Assembly: GCA_944989445.1 (NCBI GenBank)
Contig: CALYLW010000068.1
Span: 253,001 to 317,000, forward strand
DNA: 64,000 nucleotides
Source of the DNA: Ampullaceana balthica
Taxonomy: Eukaryota > Mollusca > Gastropoda > Lymnaeidae
Reading direction: 5' to 3'
The notes under the pieces were generated by a model. The model had not been told where the DNA came from and did not search any database. It saw nothing but the letters and a program-made list of their open reading frames with translations. Below, piece after piece: positions 40,601-48,400 of this stretch; positions within the stretch are counted from its first letter, which is position 1, and each line of letters begins with the position of its first letter. The position numbers and the translations under genes are program-made.

Positions 40601-41008
40601 ACCACTCGATTTTTCATATGGACAAAATAAGGACTAATTATTTGAAATGTGACATTTTAAAGAAATGCATAGAAAAAACAAACTACTAACTTGTTTTCTA
40701 AGCGATTGGCAATAAATTAGATCAACATATACTTTTAGTTTGCCGTTTTTTCTCTATTGGTATGAAGACGATTTTATTAAGTATGTTATGTCACAGTGTC
40801 AAGATCAAACTTATTGATTTCATGTCATTTACGAACTGAGTTCATTGTTTATTTAATTTACTTCAGGTCTCGTGGAACTCAGGTTCCCGATAAAGGTATT
40901 AAAGAACCTGAGGACATGCATTTGGAACCTGAACCAGGAACGGAACCTGAAGATAGGATCAGAAAGAATTACGAGACATCGCTTGATAAATATGAGACTT
41001 ACGTCTAA
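22419..41008 (+). CDS. Gene 1: type I membrane protein, TSP1 + 2 EGF-like + stalk + TM (5' incomplete)
   Basis: Eight exons: 22419-22605, 24044-24122, 25575-25656, 26466-26566, 29744-29875, 37229-37405, 37854-37935, 40867-41008. Every junction is AG/GT and every phase agrees, giving 326 codons plus stop, with upstream exons missing (the first exon starts with the third base of a codon). Order: unrecognised ectodomain (~90 residues), one thrombospondin type-1 repeat with six Cys, two EGF-like modules of the scavenger-receptor/MEGF style, a Thr-rich stalk, one membrane helix and a 46-residue tail. I infer a cell-surface recognition or adhesion receptor. Sequons: NDT in the TSP1 repeat and NES before the stalk. 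Four of the exons have donor-spanning tandem repeats. Gene 2 is a convergent paralogue. The function is not established. Confidence 0.85.
22761..23402. repeat. 43-bp minisatellite in gene 1 intron, ~15 copies
   Basis: Head-to-tail copies starting gtctgacatcgtagt; variants differ at caatc/cgatc, gtgcatc/gttcatc and tttagtg/tttattg. Two unit types alternate without a fixed order. Confidence 0.95.
23426..23783. repeat. 30-bp minisatellite in gene 1 intron, ~11-12 copies
   Basis: Unit agctaagtgcaacattcccg plus acggagcacc. As 30 is divisible by 3, several frames stay open on both strands; these are not genes. Two units near 23710-23750 are shortened. Confidence 0.93.
24044..24122 (+). CDS. Gene 1 exon b: linker before TSP1
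   Basis: Acceptor gatcgttttcag|ccg, donor aaaaa|gtatgt. It encodes PPPEELQDHYVVKMKSGEKK plus IYKGK. The Pro/charged then Lys-rich text suggests an exposed linker. The donor text aagtatgtaacg is repeated about 27 times immediately downstream. Confidence 0.78.
24118..25018. repeat. 33-bp minisatellite beginning on the exon b splice donor, ~27 copies
   Basis: Unit cacttaaagtatgtaacgtt plus aactcatgtagag. The first copy overlaps the exon b donor (aa|gtatgtaacg), so each unit carries a donor-like aaag|tatgt / aa|gtatgt. Variant marks repeat at multiples of 33 (tgcagag at 24141 and 24339; tctgctc at 24661 and 24958), which shows block duplications of 6 and 9 units. Confidence 0.95.
25575..25656 (+). 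CDS. Gene 1 exon c: first half of TSP1 repeat
   Basis: Acceptor tttattgcag|tt, donor cattag|gtaaat. It encodes the WxxW start of a thrombospondin type-1 repeat: DGNWNDW, then RCNDTC (first two Cys). The usual third Trp and the CSVTCG motif are weakly kept, so the repeat is divergent. NDT is a possible N-glycosylation site. Confidence 0.85.
25647..26042. repeat. 34-bp minisatellite beginning on the exon c splice donor, ~12 copies
   Basis: The exon end ctcattag|gtaaatgatcag is followed by unit after unit reading cta(g)|gtaaatgatcag. The first intronic copy still has actcatactag, close to the exon's tctcattag, so the unit includes about 10 nt of exon. Most later units read ttactag|gtaaatgatcag or ttactag|gcaaatgatcag; the gc form loses the donor GT. 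Confidence 0.95.
26466..26566 (+). CDS. Gene 1 exon d: second half of TSP1 repeat
   Basis: Acceptor agattgcag|g, donor ctgaag|gtgagg. It encodes SCANPPPLQGGRKCEG and then ETCLNPNCPE, the classic C-x-NP-x-P-x-x-GG-x-x-C-x-G and C-x4-CP end of a thrombospondin type-1 repeat. With exon c the six Cys are complete. Confidence 0.9.
26545..27075. repeat. ~36-bp tandem repeat spanning the exon d splice donor, ~13 copies
   Basis: The exon end caaccctaactgtcctgaag|gtgaggggtaatgtcc lines up with intronic units tgacccttactgtcatgaaa|gttaagggctatgtcc. About 22 nt of exon plus the donor are inside the unit. The first three or four units keep gaag|gtgagg or close forms; later ones read gaaagttaagg, which is a poor donor. 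Confidence 0.9.
27392..28858. repeat. 35-bp minisatellite, ~21 copies, split by a LINE insertion
   Basis: Unit tatgtagtccttgaggccct plus attgatggtcaac. It covers 27392-27935 and 28624-28858; the gap is an inserted LINE 3' end. Copies are more diverged than in the other arrays, which suggests an older array. Confidence 0.9.
27936..28623 (+). mobile_element. RTE-like LINE 3' fragment inserted in the 35-bp array
   Basis: The open frame to 28464 encodes the C-terminal end of an RTE-type reverse transcriptase (NNFVYLGSVFS, TNVKTVLLYGSETWR, RKWRWIGHTLR) and continues in another frame (KRTWRRSMLDE, WKELKRLARDRASF) to an (atg)n tail. Repeat-unit text atgtagtcctt precedes it and atggaatcctt follows, a probable 11-bp target duplication with two mismatches. 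Confidence 0.85.
29055..29470 (-). mobile_element. Helitron-like non-autonomous repeat (minus)
   Basis: On minus, the 3' side has the perfect hairpin gcggcgtatgctacgccgc followed by gggtcagctatt. The far side has cataattcccgttgtctgtc with a (gtct)n stretch. The hairpin is shared with the copies ending at 30516 and 45284. Ends are approximate and the Helitron assignment is inference. Confidence 0.45.
29744..29875 (+). CDS. Gene 1 exon e: EGF-like module 1
   Basis: Acceptor gcgattgtcag|gg, donor ctcag|gtgaga; 132 nt, phase 1-1. It encodes a Cys-dense module: CPEYTFGVDCVSCRNCEPPC, then VTGVCTSCKAGF and a final Cys. This is the scavenger-receptor/MEGF style of EGF repeat. Gene 2 has an exon of identical length and phase with very similar text. 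Confidence 0.92.
29844..29971. repeat. 43-bp triplication across the exon e splice donor
   Basis: Three copies (from 29844, 29887 and 29930) of a unit made of the last ~32 nt of the exon (tttaaacatcctgaaagtca, atgtcactcag) plus gtgagaacaa. Copy 1 is the real exon end. Copy 2 has gatgag in place of ggtgag, which kills the donor; copy 3 keeps tcactcag|gtgaga. Confidence 0.95.
30206..30516 (+). mobile_element. Helitron-like non-autonomous element, TC...hairpin...CTTG
   Basis: Starts TCTATATATATAA after an A and ends, after a hairpin gctgcgtatgctacgccgc, with gggtcgtatCTTG before a T. A 5' TC, a GC-rich 3' hairpin and insertion between A and T fit Helitrons; the terminal CTTG instead of CTRR does not fit perfectly. 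A related copy ends at 45284. No coding capacity. Confidence 0.5.
30517..30819. other. Intronic DNA, nothing recognised
   Basis: Moderately GC-rich text with no motif or inverted ends I can name. Possibly another short repeat. Confidence 0.3.
30820..33814 (-). mobile_element. hAT DNA transposon with decayed transposase
   Basis: Terminal inverted repeats ctagggtgggcaaac (30820) and, on the other strand, caggggtgggcaaac (end at 33814), typical of Charlie-type hAT ends. The interior on minus has the C-terminal region of a hAT transposase. The flanking 8-mers (gtttaagg, tgttagat) do not match well, so the TSD is lost or eroded. It lies in the large intron of gene 1. Confidence 0.78.
31697..32144 (-). 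pseudogene. hAT transposase remnant (GTF2IRD2-like type)
   Basis: On minus: KQKIISGEKADKYKAQLDAL, IEFERRFEDFK, then after a frameshift near 31915 PGDIQFELLDLQ and KSVLLLEFYEFWP. The EFERRF...IQ-ELIDLQ pattern is characteristic of hAT transposases related to the GTF2IRD2/ZBED type. Only this part is readable. Confidence 0.72.
33815..33922 (-). mobile_element. Terminal fragment of a second hAT family
   Basis: Ends with aaagtttgggaaccactg; on minus this is cagtggttcccaaacttttt, a standard hAT terminus. The rest of that element is not seen. Confidence 0.55.
34058..35953 (+). mobile_element. CR1/L2-like LINE with internal RT deletion
   Basis: Has a 5' leader, an endonuclease region and the family 3' end (gagcccgtttccttgctggg...atacagcgctatataaat, then (att)n), the same tail as the 9822-10647 fragment. 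Between about 35550 and 35575 the coding sequence jumps from the post-endonuclease linker to the last ~70 residues of the ORF, so the whole RT catalytic domain is missing while both ends remain. Confidence 0.82.
34504..35805 (+). pseudogene. CR1/L2-like endonuclease fused to ORF terminus
   Basis: Starting from RILCIASFNALLLG, with FIQETW (catalytic Glu region) and SFPRSTRGGGLAVVYK; a single in-frame TGA occurs at about 34906, and the same frame resumes with ILDDFNFH (catalytic Asp/Asn), the HIIDWVLHR block and SDHFCVIC (final Asp-His). The reading frame then crosses the deletion and enters the C-terminal part in a wrong frame. The intact endonuclease motifs suggest recent activity or a short time since death. 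Confidence 0.8.
36262..36456. mobile_element. hAT-type MITE with 8-bp TSD
   Basis: 195 bp, ends caagggtggccaaacggtgg and (rc) caggggtggccagaccgtag. It is flanked by atctaata (36254-36261) and atctaatt (36457-36464), an 8-bp target duplication with one mismatch. No coding content. Confidence 0.88.
36465..37228. other. Intronic DNA, nothing recognised
   Basis: AT-rich intron sequence leading to the acceptor at 37228. The 62-codon minus ORF at 36684-36872 has no motif. Confidence 0.4.
37229..37405 (+). CDS. Gene 1 exon f: EGF-like module 2 and Thr-rich stalk
   Basis: Acceptor attgattag|gt, donor gtgaag|gtaaaa; 177 nt, phase 1-1. The EGF-like part reads EYGKNCAGNCLKRCGEQC, then VTGRC. The stalk reads TTTVQADVTTTTARTAATTQ, a likely O-glycosylated mucin-like spacer. 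Gene 2 has a 177-nt exon at the same place. No donor repeat is present here. Confidence 0.92.
37854..37935 (+). CDS. Gene 1 exon g: transmembrane helix
   Basis: Acceptor atttcccttag|ac, donor attaag|gtacgt. It encodes EWSHKWFLLLLLLIPLAVYM plus FSLR: about 18 hydrophobic residues ended by a basic residue, which fits a single-pass type I helix. The gene 2 counterpart is 79 nt, one codon shorter, in the same phase. Confidence 0.9.
38627..40421 (-). mobile_element. hAT DNA transposon with exact 8-bp TSD, in gene 1 intron
   Basis: Flanked by the identical 8-mer atctaaca (38619-38626 and 40422-40429). Ends cagttgttctcaacgtttt and (rc) cagtgtatctcaacatgtgg. On minus near 39772-39969 the text MTPAKVRRHLKANR resembles the start of BED-finger hAT transposases of the ZBED/FAM200/SCAND3 kind; the remainder is decayed or deleted (total 1.8 kb). 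Confidence 0.88.
40867..41008 (+). CDS. Gene 1 exon h: cytoplasmic tail and stop
   Basis: Acceptor atttacttcag|g. The 46-residue acidic/charged tail has a Glu/Pro-rich part (EPEDMHLEPEPGTEPED) and two tyrosines near the end (NYETSLDKYETYV). The terminal E-T-Y-V has the form of a class I PDZ ligand (T at -2, V at 0). TAA at 41006-41008. Confidence 0.88.
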
Positions 41009-41164
41009 TGATTTTTTTTTGGTTTATTCTTTAAATCCTAAATGGCATATCCTGATCTTAAACGTCGGATATGGGAGATTGAGTCTAAGTGACGTCACCC
41101 GTTTTGATTAATTTTGTGGGTGTATTGGAGGGAGATAGATGTTTTATTTAATTTTTTGATTTTC

Positions 41165-41170
41165 AATAAA
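41165..41170 (+). terminator. Probable poly(A) signal of gene 1
   Basis: AATAAA 157 nt after the stop codon, followed by T-rich sequence. No other good signal lies closer. Confidence 0.6.
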
Positions 41171-42140
41171 TTTTAGTGAAAAAATAATTTTCATTAATGT
41201 TTTGGTTTAATTCATGCGGATTTGTGTTTAAACTAAAGATATCGTTAAGTAACAGAACCAAGTCGTAAAAAAAAGGCAACATGAAAACAGATGTAACATC
41301 TTTTATTGTGTGTCCTTGCTGGGCCGGGCTAACACTCTAATTTTCCCTTGCGACGACCCGGATGAAAAAAATAATCAAGTGGTGCAAAGTTCAATTTAGG
41401 GAACTGTGTAGGAACGTTCGGAAAAATGAATTATTTCAAAAACAAGTCATACAAATGAATCCACAAATCCACAAATCCTTTCTTTAACAGTAACTTGTAT
41501 AATAGTATCTTTTTTAAACAATTCAAGATTCATAAACATTATATTATTTAAGCAAAACTTCCATTTAGATCTGGGCTGCAGTAAATTTAATCGCAATTAA
41601 GTAACACAATATTTCTATTGAACCAGTGGTGAAAGTAGCATATTTAGGGCCAGTGAAAAACTAAACAAAATATGATAAAATTTGCGCCCCGACACTTACC
41701 CTTTTAATCAAATTTCACTATTACGTTAAGTTCAAGTTCTCATTTTGGCGTTTCTGTACCTCGGCGACATATTTCCTCCACTGCGCAACATTGTTAAGAC
41801 ACTGACCGCTGCACAGCACAGACGTCTTTAACTTAACGAATGTTCCTTCTAATACGAGAGGATGCAGGTTCACATCAAACAACTATACAAAGAATCTCAG
41901 CAATGCAGAGAAAATTCACAGAAATTGGTTCGTGTATTCTGTATCCATAGGTTAAATTGTTTGCTTCTAATGCAATATTTTTACATTGGCCATATCTTCA
42001 TTGTCAGCAAATGATGGTTAGTGAAATGGATTAAATAAAGTACAAATCCTTAAAAATCATTTAACTAAAATAAATTATATAGAAAATAATTTTTAAAATT
42101 TAAAAAACAAAAATTTTAAACTCCAATTTCTTTTTTTGAA
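41171..42140. other. Intergenic DNA between the convergent genes, nothing recognised
   Basis: AT-rich, no exon, ORF or element end that I can identify. Confidence 0.4.
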
Positions 42141-42908
42141 CTAGGTTTGTTAATTTTGTTGTTTTTTTGGCAAACCGTTTATCGATTATGTAAATCCGAT
42201 TTTAAACCGATTATCGTTTTGCCGCTGACTTCATACAAATAAGAGGTGTAACGGAATTCGGCTCCAGCTCCGGTAAGTCCGGAATCTGGCAATTTTTTAC
42301 AAATTCTGCTCCGGCTTCAGCTCCAGCCGGATTTCAAAATTTTGAATTTGGTACACCCCTAATAGAAATATATTATTATAAGGCGAATATGACGTTGAAT
42401 AAGGAAATGACGTCACAGTTTTCGTACAATTAAGAAAATGTCGTCCCACGCAGAGCTGTTTCTAGGGCTGGCGAACTTGGCGTGGAAACGGTGGAGTTAA
42501 CGAAATGATGTCACCGCAATACGTAATGTGGGGAATTGAATTTTATGTGTAGCCTACATCATGATTTTGACATTATAGACTGCATTTATTACGTCTATTT
42601 TTGTCGATTTCGGACATCAATAAACGTAATGAGGTCACACTTTTCGCAAAACAATAAATTTATTATTTTACAAACACACTGCACGGAGCGCTCAATAACT
42701 TATAAATAAACACATCTTGGTGGCCATATTAGAGGAACATGTCAGTAAATAAAGGAATAAATTTTGTTCGAATATTTTTTGAAGTTGTCAGTACGGACAC
42801 GCTTTTTAAAAACCAAAATTAAATTCGATATCGTTTTGGGAAATTTATAACCGATTATCGTTTTAAAAACCGATAATCAGATTTCCGATTATCGTTTAAC
42901 AACCCTAG
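42141..42908. mobile_element. Non-autonomous DNA element with ctagg-tttgttaa ends, carrying a nested MITE
   Basis: Ends ctaggtttgttaa and (rc) ctagggttgttaa, with tttgaa on both outer sides as a possible partial target duplication. Sub-terminal repeats of 'ccgattatcgttt' occur at both ends. A nested palindrome-like piece (about 42242-42360; agaggtgtaacggaattc against aggggtgtaccaaattc on the other strand, with ggctccagctcc inside) looks like another small MITE. Confidence 0.6.
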
Positions 42909-43539
42909 TTTGAAGTGAGTGTTCGTTGAAAAATTGTCTAAAAATAGGTTCTACTTGTCAAACCGTTTCAAGTGCAGAGACCCAGCATAGGAACCCTGGT
43001 TTTGAACATCAATAATCTGTCGTCAAACTTGTATGCTAAAGCTGTTAGGGGTTTAGATTCTAGAAGTATCGATAAAAACTTATATGAATATGAACATTGA
43101 AATGAATATTTTTAAAGCTAGTCCAAATATTAACTGAATGTGATCCTTTTCTGGAGGAGCATATAAGGAGGGCTTTTGATAAACAACATGAAAAACACTT
43201 ACTTGAGTAAATCCATTCAAAATGAAGTCATTCAACTAATAAACAACATGAAAAACACATAGTTCAGTAAATACATTCAAAATCAGGTTGTTCACCTAAT
43301 TTCTCTTAATATCAAAATTCACATTTTAGATGTAGTAAAATGAACATATTTTACTAAATTATTACTCAATTATTTAGACTGCGCACTTGACCTTAGAAAA
43401 GTAGAAGCAAATGAACTTCGTAATAAGGTGTGTGCCGCTTGAACAAGAAGACATCAGCATTCATTAACAATTTTGGGACTTTCCTCTGATTTAGAAATTG
43501 CCTTAATAAAAGATGAGAGGCCCAGGATATGATAATGGA

Positions 43540-43858
43540 AGTAGAACATGCATGGGTACAGGGAAAGAATTGAACATGGAAGGAGAACATGCGTGGGTAC
43601 AGGGAAAGACTTGAACATGGAGGAAGAACATGCGTGGGTACAGGAAAAGACTTGAACATGGAAGGAGAACATGCGTGGGTACAGGGAAAGACTTGAACAT
43701 GGAAGGAGAACATGTGTGTGTACAGGGAAAGACTTGAACATTGAAGGAGAACATGCGTGGGTACAGGGAAAGACTTGAACATGGAAGAAGAACATGCGTG
43801 GGTACAGGGAAAGAATTGAACATAAAGGAGAACATGCGTGGGTACAAGGAAAGACTTG
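43540..43858. repeat. 41-bp minisatellite, ~8 copies
   Basis: Unit gaacatgcgtgggtacaggg plus aaagacttgaacatggaagga. Open on minus in three frames over short distances, with period artefacts that are not genes. One unit (43708) has gtgtgtgtac. Confidence 0.92.
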
Positions 43859-44119
43859 AAAACCTACAGTGACACCGTTGAGGTATAAATTGGTCAATGT
43901 ATTTGCTGAATTAATTTCATTTATGAGAACAAAGATGTAGATAGCTCAATAATAAATGAAGCAACTGGACTAATTACGTAAATACAGCAATTCAAATATC
44001 TTTGTTCTTTAACGATATGATACAAGAATTGACGAATGACGTTTTAAATAATGTTAATATCATTATTGAACTCATTCAGGACGATAAATTATGAGATTTC
44101 TTTGGCAAGAACACTTTTC

Positions 44120-44425
44120 GAACGTTCTACAGATCTTTAAAAATTTGAGATGGAACAATCAGTTTAATATCATCTGTGTTGAGCAAAGAGATGCAGATTT
44201 TTTTTGTTGACTCAATCCCTGGACACAAGGTTGGTCGGAGAAAATGACGATTTGAAAACTTCAAAATTGCTTTAAGAATTTTAATTACCCTACCAATACG
44301 AGTTGCATCCGGGGAACATACTTTTTCCAACCTAAAAGTAATCCAGAATTATTTTAAACAAACATCTCAAAATAGATTCTCTCACCTCGCTATAATCTTG
44401 TGTTATAATCAGTAAAATCTTATTT
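44120..44425 (+). pseudogene. hAT transposase C-terminal (dimerisation) fragment
   Basis: On plus, the frame from about 44306 reads ASGEHTFSNLKVIQNYFKQT and then QNRFSHLAI. This matches the hAT dimerisation motif pattern A-S/A-E-R-x-F-S-x-L-K-x-I-K-x-x-L/Y-R-x-T-x-x-x-x-R-L-x-x-L-A. Upstream text is compatible but diverged. Element ends not found. Confidence 0.65.
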
Positions 44426-44749
44426 TTTTACAATTATTTAGATAATTTTCTGAATTAAAAGTTCGTTTTAAAATTTCCCAATCTACTCAGTATTTAAAGT
44501 ACAATTGAAAACATTGACAAAAAAGTGCACTCATTATTTTCGAAAAATAAATTTTAAAAATCAACTCTTAGTATTTTTTTATAATTTCACCTATTTTTTT
44601 TCTTAGTGACCATATTAAATCCTCTATATGATCATTTCTTCCTGTTTAATGCGTCCATAAACTTAACTACTAATAAAAGGACAAGTCACCAAAATGTACA
44701 TCTTTGATCTATGCACTGATTTGATTTTATCCAAATCCTTCTATACGTT

Positions 44750-45284
44750 TCACCTAAACGAGTATGTGCAAGTGAGCATGAAGAATGACCCTCGCTGGGG
44801 TCGACCGATCACAGTTGGCAAGCGTAGGGGGATGAAAAGAAAAAAAGGGGGAGGCAACAACTTTTCTTGCGCTAAGTTGCGTTGTTCGTTCACAGAATAA
44901 CATATGATTCGTAGTGTATTGGTTATCACGTCCGCCTTGCTCGCGGAAAGTCCTGGGTTCAAGCCCCAGCGAAAACATTTTTTTAAAATTTAAATGTTTC
45001 TTCTGCCCGTTCTTTTCGCCATATTTTACTTTTGCGAACATGACTAACCCTCGCTAGGGTCAGCAAATCATAGTTTATGGTTGGCAAGAGCTAGTAGTAA
45101 AGGGTGAGGGGCAGGTAACAACAACCACTGTGCACATGTCTCCACGTTTAGTTGCTTTTTTTCCATTACTTCATGCTGCTGTTTGTGTCCGCTCTAACAC
45201 CCAACCCCTCCCCCCCCCCGTATTCGTTGCACTATCTATGATGAGCGAGTCTGCGGCGTATGTTACGCCACGAGTCATATCTTG
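44750..45284 (+). mobile_element. Related Helitron-like repeat copies, ending CTTG
   Basis: Two partial copies of the 30206-30516 family (44755-44880 and 45035-45284; shared 'cctcgct(g/a)gggtc' and 'ggcaggtaacaacaac'). The second ends with a slightly broken hairpin gcggcgtatgttacgccac and then catatCTTG before T. A tRNA-like piece lies between them. Confidence 0.5.
44905..44976 (+). tRNA. tRNA-like sequence (tRNA-Val-like body, pseudo)
   Basis: The D-arm region gtagtgtattggttatcac, an anticodon stem tccgc/gcgga with loop cttgctc, and a T-arm ctgggttcaagccccag are all present, as in tRNA-Val genes. The acceptor stem pairs at only four of seven positions and the base after the anticodon is a pyrimidine, so this is probably a tRNA pseudogene or the head of a SINE. 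The loop would give anticodon TGC. Confidence 0.5.
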
Positions 45285-45452
45285 TAAAACTTATATTGCA
45301 TCTAAAACACACAAAAATGTAGCCGATGCTCGCGTACGATGAATAACTCACTGAAGACTTTAAGAAAACAAGACCAAAATATGAACTCTTCAAAACGAAA
45401 ACTAAACGCAATTTTTTATTTTTTAAAATTATGTATTTCTTAAACAGCCTTT

Positions 45453-48400
45453 ACATTACATTGTGTCGTGAACATTTGTATAGAGACCTGCCAAATTAAA
45501 TTACATCAATTGCTTCTAGACGTGAACATTTGTATAGAGACCTGCCAAATTACATTATATCAATTGATTCTAGACGTGAACATTTGTATAAAGACCTGCA
45601 AAATTACATTATGTCAATTGATTCTAGACGTGAACATTTGTATAGAGACCTGCCAAATTACATTATGTCAATTGATTCTAGACATAAACATTTGTATAGA
45701 GACCTGCCAAATTACATTATGTCAATTGATTCTAGACATGAACATTTGTATAGAGACCTACCAAATTACATTATGTCAATTGATTCTAGACGTGAACATT
45801 TGTACAGAGACCTGCCAAATTACATTTTGTCAATTGATTCTAGACGTGAACATTTGTACAGAGACCTGCCAATTTACATTATGTCAATTGATTCTAGACG
45901 TGAACATTTGTATAGAGACCTGCCAAATTACATTATGTCAATTGATTCTAGACATGAACATTTGTATAGAGACCTGCCAAATTACATTATGTCAATTGAT
46001 TCTAGACATGAACATTTGTATAGAGACCTGCCAAAATACATTATGTCAATTGATTCTAGACGTGAACATTTGTACAGAGACCTGCCAAATTACATTATGT
46101 CAATTGATTCTAGACGTGAACATTTGTACAGAGACCTGCCAAATTACATTATGTCAATTGATTCTAGACATGAACATTTGTATAGAGACCTGCCAAATTA
46201 CATTATGTCAATTGATTCTAGACATGAACATTTGTATAGAGACCTGCCAAATTATATTATGTCAATTGATTCTAGACATGAACATTTGTATAGAGACCTG
46301 CCAAATTATATTATGTCAATTGATTCTAGACGTGATTATTTGTATAGAGACCTGCCAAATTACATTATGTCAATTGATTCTAGACATGAACATTTGTATA
46401 GAGACCTGCCAAATTACATTATGTCAATTGATTCTAGACGTGAACATTTGTATAGAGACCTGCCAAATTACATTATGTCAATTGATTCTAGACATGAACA
46501 TTTGTATAGAGACCTGCCAAATTACATTATGTCAATTGATTCTAGACATGAACATTTGTATAGAGACCTGCCAAATTACATTATGTCAATTGATTCTAGA
46601 CATGAACAAATGTATAGAGACCTGCCAAATTACATTATGTCAATTGATTCTAGACGTGAACATTTGTACAGAGACCTGCCAAATTACATTATGTCAATTG
46701 ATTCTAGACGTGAACATTTGTACAGAGACCTGCCAAATTACATTATGTCAATTGATTCTAGACATGAACATTTGTATAGAGACCTGCCAAATTACATTAT
46801 GTCAATTGATTCTAGACATGAACATTTGTATAGAGACCTGCCAAATTACATTATGTCAATTGATTCTAGACATGAACATTTGTATAGAGACCTGCCAAAT
46901 TATATCATGTCAATTGATTCTAGACGTGAACATTTGTATAGAGACCTGCCAAATTACATTATGTCAATTGATTCTAGACATGAACATTTGTATAGAGACC
47001 TGCCAAATTACATTATGTCAATTGATTCTAGACATGAACATTTGTATAGAGACCTGCCAAATTACATTATGTCAATTGATTCTAGACGTGAACATTTGTA
47101 TAGAGACCTGCCAAATTACATTATGTCAATTGATTCTAGACGTGAACTTTGTATAGAGAACTGCCAAATTACATTATGTCAATTGATTCTAGACGTGAAC
47201 ATTTGTATAGAGACCTGCCAAATTACATTATGTCAATTGATTCTAGACATGAACATTTGTATAGAGACCTGCCAAATTAAATTATGTAAATTGATTCTAG
47301 ACATGAACATTTGTATAGAGACCTGCCAAATTACATTTTGTCAATTGATTCTAGACGTGAACATTTGTATAGAGACCTGCCAAATTACATTATGTCAATT
47401 GATTCTAGACGTGAACATTTGTATAGAGACCTGCCAAATTACATTATGTCAATTGATTCTAGACATGAACATTTGTATAGAGACCTGCCAAATTACATTA
47501 TGTCAATTGATTCTAGACATGAACATTTATATAGAGACCTGCCAAATTACATTATGTCAATTGATTCTAGACATGAACATTTGTATAGAGACCTGCCAAA
47601 TTACATTATGTCAATTGATTCTAGACATGAACATTTGTATAGAGACCTGCCAAATTATATTATGTCAATTGATTCTAGACGTGAACATTTGTATAGAGAC
47701 CTGCCAAATTACATTATGTCAATTGATTCTAGACATGAACATTTGTATAGAGACCTCCCAAATTACATTATGTCAATTGATTCTAGACATGAACATTTGC
47801 ATAGAGACCTGCCAAATTACATTATGTCTATTGATTCTAGACGTGAACATTTGTATAGAGACCTGCCAAATTACAGTATGTCAATTGATTCTAGACATGA
47901 ACATTTGTATAGCGACCTGCCAAATTACATTATGTCAATTGATTCTAGACGTAAACATTTGTATAGAGACCTGCCAAATTACATTATGTCAATTGATTCT
48001 AGACGTGAACATTTGTATAGAGACCTGGCAAATTACATTATATCAATTGAGTCTAGACATGAACATTTGTATAGAGACCTGCCAAATTACATCATGTCAA
48101 TTGATTCTAGACATGAACATTTGTATAGAGACCTGCCAAATTACAGTATGTCAATTGATTCTAGACATGAACATTTGTATAGAGACCTGCCAAATTACAT
48201 TATGTAAATTGATTCTAGACTTGAACATTTGTATAGAGACCTGCCAAATTATATTATGTCAATTGATTCTAGACGTGAACATTTGTATAGAGACCTGCCA
48301 AATTACATTATGTCAATTGATTCTAGACATGAACATTTGTATAGAGACCTCCCAAATTACATTATGTCAATTGATTCTAGACATGAACATTTGCATAGAG

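Noticed and set aside
43393..43897. Minus-strand Cys/Phe-rich repeated peptide
   Set aside because: 41-bp array; as 41 is not divisible by 3 the frames rotate through it, which explains three parallel ORFs.
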